This document shows, piece after piece, positions 7,180-11,993 of a DNA stretch of 11,993 bases. The stretch comes from JAENVT01 sp031412355 (GTDB lineage Bacteria; Actinomycetota; Acidimicrobiia; Acidimicrobiales; Ilumatobacteraceae). The stretch lies in assembly GCA_031412355.1 (NCBI GenBank), contig JANOCR010000328.1, forward strand, positions 1 to 11,993, given 5' to 3'. Made by a program: the position numbers and the translations under genes. Within the stretch, counting starts at the first letter, position 1, and the number at the start of each line of letters is the position of its first letter. Below the pieces are notes generated by a model. The model worked only from the letters and a program-made list of their open reading frames with translations, had not been told where the DNA came from and did not search any database.

Positions 7180-8349
7180 TCATTTGCCCGGGCCGCGCAG
7201 ACCGAAGATCAGTTCGGGATCACCCGCCTGCCATGTGCCGTCGACCTGCGAGCGTCGTCCGATGGCGCGCGTGCGCGCCTGCAGGCTTCGCCCGAGTGCC
7301 AACTGGCCGGGCTCCCACGCTGCCAGCGCCGCGGCAGGATCGTTCGGGTGGGCGCGTAACGCGTCACGCAGCATCCATGCGTCGTCGGCCGCTTTGGCCG
7401 TACCGGCTGCGGCATGGGGACGGGCGACGAACGCTGCGTCGCCCAACAGGCAACTGGCTCCGAACGCCATGCGCGGCACCTCGAGGTCGAACACGACCTG
7501 CACGAACAAATGGTCGGCTGCAAGGACAACTTCGGCGATCGGATCAGGCAGACGCCCCTCTGCCGCGGCTCGCACCTCGGCAATGTGCTCGGGACGCACC
7601 GACCCGGCCGGAATCGACACCTCGCGTCGGGTGCCGTACTGGTCGCGCAGCAGATCGTCGAGATCGTCACCGGGCAGGTAGTTGCGATACCACACAAAGT
7701 TCATCAATCGCTCGCCCGCCGTCACCGATCCTGTGCGACTTGGGATCGGGTAGACGAGGATGTGGCTGTTGGCGTACACGTAGTACGTGATGGCGTCGTC
7801 GAGAGCGGCTCGAGTTGTGGCACTGAGGTCGGTCTCGGTAACCACGCCACGCCACGCCACGTAGCCGGCGTACTGCGGATGGATGTCGGGGAGCAACATC
7901 GAACGCGCCGTCGAGGTCACTCCGTCGGCGAACACGGCCAGATCCGGCTGCACCACCTCGCCCGTCGAGAACGTGAGCGTCAGTGGATCGGACACGATGT
8001 CGACCAGTTCGTGCGCCAACAGGTACGAGTACGGGTCCAAGCGGCCGAGCAGTTCGCGATAAACGGTGTTCCACGAGCTGAACAGATACCGATGCTCCTG
8101 GTCGTGCGCAACGGAGCCATCGCGGGCGAGGTAGCGGATGTGATCCGTGGTTACAGCAACCGCATCGAGCGACAGACCGCCGTGCTCAACGAGGTAGCGA
8201 TACGTCTCTGGAAGAAAGCCGATGCCGGCGCCACGCTCTTCGAGTTCCAGCGACGAACGCTCGTAGACGACCACGTGATGACCCGCGTCGACCAGCAGGC
8301 ACGCAGCGGTGAGTCCGCCGAGCGATCCCCCGACGACGGCAATTTCCAT
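7180..8349 (-). CDS. FAD-dependent monooxygenase, 2,6-dihydroxypyridine hydroxylase-like, 389 aa
   Basis: A single-component flavoprotein hydroxylase, expected to use NAD(P)H and O2 on an aromatic or heterocyclic ring. Visible motifs are the dinucleotide-binding VVGGSLGGL (5-13) with E30 at the end of the second strand for the FAD ribose, ADGVTSTAR (141-149, the DG motif), and GDAAFVARPHAAAGTAKAADDA (303-324, the GD motif). The RPH and GTAKA residues in the last motif resemble 2,6-dihydroxypyridine 3-monooxygenase more than salicylate hydroxylase. The start is ATG at 8349. No strong ribosome site precedes it, but the upstream oxidoreductase gene ends 18 bases before, so translation may be coupled. 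The actual substrate cannot be read from sequence, and no other pyridine-catabolism gene is in view. Confidence 0.88.
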   Translation of the reverse strand: MEIAVVGGSLGGLTAACLLVDAGHHVVVYERSSLELEERGAGIGFLPETYRYLVEHGGLSLDAVAVTTDHIRYLARDGSVAHDQEHRYLFSSWNTVYRELLGRLDPYSYLLAHELVDIVSDPLTLTFSTGEVVQPDLAVFADGVTSTARSMLLPDIHPQYAGYVAWRGVVTETDLSATTRAALDDAITYYVYANSHILVYPIPSRTGSVTAGERLMNFVWYRNYLPGDDLDDLLRDQYGTRREVSIPAGSVRPEHIAEVRAAAEGRLPDPIAEVVLAADHLFVQVVFDLEVPRMAFGASCLLGDAAFVARPHAAAGTAKAADDAWMLRDALRAHPNDPAAALAAWEPGQLALGRSLQARTRAIGRRSQVDGTWQAGDPELIFGLRGPGK

Positions 8350-8367
8350 GTGTGGTACCGGCGCGGG

Positions 8368-8889
8368 TCAGGTTTGACCGAATGTGGCGATCTGGTCGAT
8401 CGTGCCCTCGAACAGCACACGCCGCTCGTTGATCGATGGGTCGCGCAGACCATAGGGACCGGGTTGCTGGGTGTACTTCGTCCAGATCTTGTCGAGATGG
8501 TCGGTGACGCGCTGCCCCTCAACCGGATCGTCCTCTGAGACCTCTCGCGTCACGGTGTGCTTGATGCTGAGCCAGTGATAGGGATTCGCCGGATTGACCA
8601 ACAAACTGGTGAGCCGTGGGCCCTTGCGGATCCATCCGGTCTTCGTGCGGTGGGCAGCGCAATTGATCAAGATGGTGTCACCCTCGTAGTCGAACCACAT
8701 AGGCGTCAGGTTGGCCCGACCGCTGGGACCGACGATGCCCAGCACCTGTGTGACGGGCTCGTCCATCAGCATCTTGAACGACGGTTCGAGTTCGGAGATC
8801 GACGCAATCGTGAAGCGATCACCGACTGCGAACTGTCCGGCCTGCGTGCCGGCGGACACGTCACGGAACTTTGCAACCTTGATACCCAA
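8368..8889 (-). CDS. PPOX-class (pyridoxamine 5'-phosphate oxidase fold) oxidoreductase, about 173 aa
   Basis: A small split-barrel flavin- or F420-binding oxidoreductase. Family features include VLGIVGPSGRANLTPMWFDY followed by GDTILINCAAHRTK, NPANPYHWLSIKHTV, and the C-terminal ERRVLFEGTIDQIATFG. These match actinobacterial PPOX-class F420-dependent enzymes, but the cofactor is not certain. I start it at the TTG at 8889, which has a GGGGG ribosome site 7 bases upstream and lies just downstream of a possible -10 box. An ATG at 8961 would add 24 residues without a good ribosome site, and a GTG at 8859 is also possible. It is first in a three-gene operon with the FAD monooxygenase and the DUF3500 gene. 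It could supply reduction or an auxiliary step for the pathway, an inference. Confidence 0.82.
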   Translation of the reverse strand: MGIKVAKFRDVSAGTQAGQFAVGDRFTIASISELEPSFKMLMDEPVTQVLGIVGPSGRANLTPMWFDYEGDTILINCAAHRTKTGWIRKGPRLTSLLVNPANPYHWLSIKHTVTREVSEDDPVEGQRVTDHLDKIWTKYTQQPGPYGLRDPSINERRVLFEGTIDQIATFGQT

Positions 8890-8896
8890 CGTTGTA

Positions 8897-8901
8897 CCCC
8901 C
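8897..8901 (-). promoter_or_regulatory. Ribosome site for the PPOX gene TTG start
   Basis: Minus-strand GGGGG lies 7 bases before TTG 8889. It is the best ribosome site near the 5' end of this reading frame and argues for the non-ATG start. Confidence 0.4.
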
Positions 8902-8924
8902 AAGTGCTCGTGTCCCCGTCGACG

Positions 8925-8953
8925 AGTATACGCAGCAAGAATTTTTGGTTTGT
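8925..8953 (-). promoter_or_regulatory. Possible promoter of the PPOX/FAD monooxygenase/DUF3500 operon
   Basis: Minus-strand TATACT (8925-8930) fits the actinobacterial -10 pattern TANNNT. An A/T-rich stretch (about 8938-8951) unusual for this DNA lies just upstream. No good -35 hexamer is seen. If real, transcription would begin near 8918, inside the longer ATG frame, which would rule that start out. Confidence 0.3.
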
Positions 8954-9054
8954 CCGGGCATACGACTGGGGTTGTCACGCGCTGACCGTCTCAGCGACGG
9001 TGACGCCGCGACAACCCTCGCAAGAGATGTCAGCTCCTTTCGCTCGCGATGGAC

Positions 9055-10629
9055 TCAACCGCGTGTCTTGGCAATCAATGCCGAATACGAGGATGGATCG
9101 ATCCGTGCGTCGATCAGGCGTGGACGATCCCAGCCGCCCTGCAACGCGGCTGCGATCTCTGAGGACGTCGCTACGACGACAGCGTCGAGGCCCATAGCCC
9201 GGGCCACCGCGGCGTAGTCGACAGGCGTGAAACGCACTGCGTCAGCACCACCCTGGCCGGGTTTCTGCTTGACCTCGATCAGGCTCAGCGCAGCGTCGTC
9301 GAACACGACCACGGACACGGGCAGCTGCAGCCGGGCCAGGGTTTCGAGCTCCGCCAGCGTCATCGCCAACCCTCCATCGCCGACCATGCAAACCACCGGC
9401 CGCCCTGGCCTGGCCAGTGCCGCGGCGATGGCGGCTGGCACTGCGAACCCCATCGTGGCCAGACCATTGGAGATCAGCAATTGCAGCGGTGCGCTCGCCG
9501 GCCAGAACGGCATGATCGCCAGGAAATGGGCACCGGCATCGACAGTTGCCGTCGTGCCCGGCGGCACGGCCGCGACCACGGCGGCCGCGAGTTCGAGCGG
9601 TCCGAACGTGCCTTGGCTCGTGCCGGCCAACGCAGCCCGTGCGTCGGTCAGGGCGCGGGTTCCGGAGTCGGGGTGCCATCCGGTACAAGCGGTTGTCACG
9701 ACGCGGTCGAGCATGGGTGCCAGGGAACCGATCACCTCGACAGTGAGAGGCGCGAGCGTGGCACAGGCGGGATTTTCGGAGATTGCGACCACCGGCACGT
9801 CGTACCGCCATGCGGTCGGCATCGGCTCGACCTGGTCGAAGCCGATCGTCAAAATCAGGTCGCTCTCGAACAGCACCGGTGCCTCGATGACGCCACTCGT
9901 GAACAGGCCTGCGAGTTGCGGATGGCCCTCGGGAACGACCCCGATGGCCTGATACGTCGTCAGTGCCGGGCACGCGAGCCGTTCGACCGCGGCCAGCACC
10001 GCATCCGCGGATGCGTTCGCCTCCAAGCCCACGATCACCACTGGCTTCGCCGCGGCCCGAACCAGATCGGCTGCATGCCGGATGACATCGTCGGTAGAGC
10101 GTGCGGGTACGGACGGCTCGGGCACGGACATCGATTGGCCGGTCGGGTCGTAGTCGAGGTGGACCGCACCCGCAGGGCGTGCCGCGGCGAGGCCGAGCGC
10201 CGCGGACACCGTCTCGGCCGCGTGCGGCGACGTGGCCAGCCGACCGCTCCACTTGGTGACTGGGTCGAAGAGTTGCTGCTGATCGAATCGTTGATGCGCA
10301 AAGCGATCGCGCTGCTCACTGGGTACGCAGTCGGTGACGACGAGCAGTGGGAAGCGGTCGAGTGTGGCTTGCGCCGCGCCATTGACCGCGCACGCAGCAC
10401 CAGGGCCACGGGTGGCGATCGCCAGGGCCGGCCGCCGAGTCAGCAGCCCGTAAGTGGCGGCCATGATGCACGCCGTCGTCTCACCATGCGTCAGCACGAA
10501 ACGGAGCCCGGCATCGCCGACCGCGCCGACCACTTCGAGATTCGGTCCGCCGCCCGGAAATCCGAAGACAACATCGGCACCGCGATCGCGCACACCTTGC
10601 GCCAACACCGTCGCCAACCGGTCACTCAT
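9055..10629 (-). CDS. Thiamine-diphosphate-dependent enzyme, acetolactate synthase large-subunit-like, 524 aa
   Basis: A complete three-domain ThDP enzyme: pyrimidine-binding domain with catalytic glutamate in HGETT (E50), central domain (about 180-320), and pyrophosphate-binding domain with VGDGG (416-420). The Mg-binding motif normally ends GDG...NN; here the end reads VVFDD (441-445), with Asp at both Asn positions. Asp at the metal-ligand position is tolerated in some ThDP enzymes, so activity is likely. RPALAIATRGPGA (66-78) is typical of acetolactate synthases, but no regulatory small subunit is adjacent, arguing against branched-chain amino acid synthesis. The reaction could be decarboxylation or carboligation of a 2-oxo acid. 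The start is ATG 10629, without a strong ribosome site. The gene lies 165 bases upstream of the PPOX start and divergent from the DUF4188 gene. Overlap in function with the downstream oxidative genes is inferred. Confidence 0.88.
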   Translation of the reverse strand: MSDRLATVLAQGVRDRGADVVFGFPGGGPNLEVVGAVGDAGLRFVLTHGETTACIMAATYGLLTRRPALAIATRGPGAACAVNGAAQATLDRFPLLVVTDCVPSEQRDRFAHQRFDQQQLFDPVTKWSGRLATSPHAAETVSAALGLAAARPAGAVHLDYDPTGQSMSVPEPSVPARSTDDVIRHAADLVRAAAKPVVIVGLEANASADAVLAAVERLACPALTTYQAIGVVPEGHPQLAGLFTSGVIEAPVLFESDLILTIGFDQVEPMPTAWRYDVPVVAISENPACATLAPLTVEVIGSLAPMLDRVVTTACTGWHPDSGTRALTDARAALAGTSQGTFGPLELAAAVVAAVPPGTTATVDAGAHFLAIMPFWPASAPLQLLISNGLATMGFAVPAAIAAALARPGRPVVCMVGDGGLAMTLAELETLARLQLPVSVVVFDDAALSLIEVKQKPGQGGADAVRFTPVDYAAVARAMGLDAVVVATSSEIAAALQGGWDRPRLIDARIDPSSYSALIAKTRG

Positions 10630-10692
10630 GCGAGTCGGACGCTATTCGACGTGATCATTGCGCGCGATGCTTTCGGGAAAAGAGGAGGATCT
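10630..10692. promoter_or_regulatory. Divergent promoter region between ThDP enzyme and DUF4188 gene
   Basis: Only 63 bases separate the two start codons, so both promoters must be packed here or extend into the genes. AGAGGAGGAT at 10681-10690 is a near-ideal ribosome site for the plus-strand gene at 10693. I cannot pick out convincing -35/-10 pairs. Confidence 0.45.
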
Positions 10693-11178
10693 ATGGCTGA
10701 CATCAAGCAGGGACGCTGGACCGCTGAGATCGAGGGCGACTTCGTCGTCTTCATCATCGGCGCGAGAGTCAACTCGAAGTGGCAGGTGTTCAGAGCGATC
10801 GGGGATCTGGGCGGGCGCCGGGGCATGAACCACATGTTGAAGTACCTCACCGAGCACCCCGAGAAGGGATTGTTGGGCTACCAGTCCATGGGGTTGGCCA
10901 ACGTGCAGTACTGGCGGTCGTTCGAACAACTCGAAGCGTTCGCCAAAGACACCAACGACCCTCATCTCGAGCCCTGGCGGGCGTTCTGGAAGCGCGTCGG
11001 TAAAAGTGGTCGCACCGGCATCTGGCACGAGACGTTTCTCGTGCGCGACGGACAGTACGAGGCAATCTACGGCAACATGCCCCCTCGCGGGTTGGGCAAG
11101 GCCACCCGACTGGTGCCGGTGGCAGAGTCAGTCGGCGCTCGCCAGCGGCTCAAGGCGGCTACGAAGGGGTCGAGCTAG
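10693..11178 (+). CDS. DUF4188 / af470-like monooxygenase family protein, 161 aa
   Basis: The protein matches the DUF4188 family, related to the fungal af470 monooxygenase and built on a dimeric alpha/beta-barrel-type fold. Characteristic segments are FVVFIIGARVN (17-27), GLLGYQS (59-65), QYWRSFEQLEAFAKD (72-86), GIWHETFLV (109-117) and YEAIYGNMPPRGLG (122-135). His111 in the IWHE segment is a candidate functional residue. The start at ATG 10693 follows AGAGGAGGAT by 2 bases. The frame is open far upstream, but only antisense to the ThDP enzyme gene. Its substrate is unknown, and co-regulation with the divergent ThDP gene is possible. It ends 6 bases from the stop of the convergent DUF6131 gene. 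Confidence 0.85.
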   Translation: MADIKQGRWTAEIEGDFVVFIIGARVNSKWQVFRAIGDLGGRRGMNHMLKYLTEHPEKGLLGYQSMGLANVQYWRSFEQLEAFAKDTNDPHLEPWRAFWKRVGKSGRTGIWHETFLVRDGQYEAIYGNMPPRGLGKATRLVPVAESVGARQRLKAATKGSS

Positions 11179-11184
11179 TACGAG

Positions 11185-11340
11185 TTACCAGTAATGCGCA
11201 CGACCGCCGACGGGGCGACCGGCGCGGCCCAGCAGCATCAGCACGGCGCCGACGATCAGCACCACAATGCCGACCGTGACCAAAATGCCGATGCTGAGCA
11301 CGAGACCGAGGAGTAGAAGAACAAGTCCGAGAACAATCAT
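11185..11340 (-). CDS. DUF6131 small hydrophobic membrane protein, 51 aa
   Basis: This gene encodes two closely spaced hydrophobic stretches: a leucine/valine-rich segment from residue 2 to about 21, and a second from about 23 to 37. A hydrophilic Gly/Arg tail ends in GRPVGGRAHYW. The pattern of an N-terminal MIVLGL, two short helices and a GRPVGGR.HYW end is that of DUF6131, small membrane proteins common in actinobacteria with no known function. It is expected in the cytoplasmic membrane as a hairpin. The start is ATG 11340 and the stop is TAA at 11185-11187. There is no well-spaced ribosome site (AGGA is only 1-2 bases away), and a SigB-like promoter stands so close that the transcript may be leaderless. 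It lies 73 bases downstream of the sigma-factor gene on the same strand. Confidence 0.85.
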   Translation of the reverse strand: MIVLGLVLLLLGLVLSIGILVTVGIVVLIVGAVLMLLGRAGRPVGGRAHYW

Positions 11341-11350
11341 GTCCTGGCAA

Positions 11351-11376
11351 GTACCCCGCCTCGATGTAGCTCAAAC
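11351..11376 (-). promoter_or_regulatory. SigB/SigF-type stress promoter before the DUF6131 gene
   Basis: On the minus strand, GTTTG (11372-11376), a 15-base spacer and GGGTAC (11351-11356) match the Streptomyces SigB-type consensus GNNTN-N14-16-GGGTAC, known from the literature. Transcription would start about 7-11 bases after the -10 element, at or within a few bases of ATG 11340. This implies a stress-induced, nearly leaderless mRNA. Confidence 0.55.
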
Positions 11377-11413
11377 GTGCGACATCACGCGCCTTCAGAA
11401 TCCGTCGGACTGA

Positions 11414-11993
11414 TCACCGGTCGGCGAGATCGTTGCGCCGCTTGCACAGCAGATCGCGCTCGATCTCGTTCGTAGCGAGACCGATAGACCGGTCGAAGGC
11501 CTCCGCCGCATCGTCGAGGCGGTCGAGTCGCTGCAACAGGTCGCCCCGAGCCGCGTGGAACAGGTGGTAGTTGTCGAGATCGAGATCGGCGATGATCGCC
11601 AGCGCAGGTGCTGGGCCATGGAGCTCGGCGATGGCGATCGCCCGATTCAGCGCAACGACCGGTGTGGGCGTGTGTTGCAGCAACTGGTCGTAGAGCTGAA
11701 CGATCTGCGACCAGTCGGTCGCATCGGCGGATGCAGCGTCGGCATGTACGGCGGCAATCGCGGCTTGAATCTGGTACGGCCCCGGCATGTTGCGCCGCAG
11801 ACAAGCGCGCACCAGTTCGTGGCCCTGGTCGATCAGCGATCGATCCCACAGCGCGCGGTCCTGTTCAGCGAGACGCACCAGCGAACCGTCCTGAGCAGTG
11901 CGCGCCGGACCTCGAGCCTCAGTGAGCAAGAGCAACGCGAGCAGTCCCTGCGCCTCGCCCTCGTCGGGCATCAACTCGACCAGCAGACGGGCG
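11414..11993 (-). CDS. ECF42-type RNA polymerase sigma factor, C-terminal part (5' partial)
   Basis: The frame runs open to the window end, so the sigma2 and sigma4 regions lie outside; about 192 residues are visible. What remains is the long C-terminal extension typical of ECF42 (SigJ/DUF6596-type) sigma factors. Its segments include LLVELMPDEGEAQGLLALLLL, ARTAQDGSLVRLAEQDRALWDRSLI, GPYQIQAAIAAVHA, DWSQIVQLYDQLL, PVVALNRAIAIAELHGP and YHLFHAARGDLLQRLDR. This tail is TPR-like and helical. In this family the gene is usually next to YCII/DGPF-related genes; these would lie beyond the right edge and cannot be checked. It would activate a small set of genes, perhaps its own operon. The downstream DUF6131 gene seems to have its own promoter. 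Confidence 0.88.
   Translation of the reverse strand, partial: ARLLVELMPDEGEAQGLLALLLLTEARGPARTAQDGSLVRLAEQDRALWDRSLIDQGHELVRACLRRNMPGPYQIQAAIAAVHADAASADATDWSQIVQLYDQLLQHTPTPVVALNRAIAIAELHGPAPALAIIADLDLDNYHLFHAARGDLLQRLDRLDDAAEAFDRSIGLATNEIERDLLCKRRNDLADR

Noticed and set aside
7414..8538. 374-residue plus-strand frame
   Set aside because: It is antisense to the FAD monooxygenase, whose cofactor motifs are intact.
9481..10692. Long upstream extension of the DUF4188 protein
   Set aside because: It is antisense to the ThDP enzyme; AGAGGAGGAT directly before ATG 10693 fixes the start.

Overview
The window looks like chromosomal DNA from a high-GC actinobacterium. The evidence is the strong G/C third-position bias, a large STAND/BTAD (SARP-type) regulator, a PPOX-fold (F420/FMN-type) oxidoreductase, a DUF6131 small membrane protein behind a SigB-like promoter, and an ECF42-type sigma factor. 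I cannot fix the genus from sequence alone. Every stretch over 300 bases is occupied by a gene.

Left part (1-5999) looks like the edge of a contractile-injection-system neighbourhood. A membrane protein that begins before the window (1-1316) carries a Gly/Pro repeat region, a CxxC/CxxC zinc ribbon, one membrane helix and a C-terminal beta-sandwich like the NADase-type glycan-binding fold. A 171-residue protein of unknown function follows at once (1324-1839). Convergent to these is a large regulator (1949-4648) with an N-terminal MalT-like STAND ATPase and a C-terminal winged helix plus BTAD. Upstream of it on the same strand is a DUF4280 PAAR-like spike-tip protein (4791-5180). Divergent from that is a 209-residue protein with an internal duplication (5370-5999). 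The PAAR-like protein is the only clear contractile-system part in view; sheath, tube, baseplate and ATPase genes would have to lie outside.

Middle part (6013-10629) is a minus-strand metabolic block. It holds a ThDP-dependent acetolactate-synthase-like enzyme, then a tightly spaced trio: a PPOX-fold oxidoreductase, an FAD monooxygenase of the 2,6-dihydroxypyridine-hydroxylase type, and a DUF3500 protein. Gaps of 18 and 24 bases within the trio imply an operon. The substrate is unknown; oxidation of an aromatic or heterocyclic compound is an inference.

Right part (10693-11993) has a DUF4188 / af470-like monooxygenase-family protein with a strong Shine-Dalgarno site, a 51-residue DUF6131 membrane protein too short to stand out as an ORF, and the C-terminal part of an ECF42-like sigma factor that runs off the window end.
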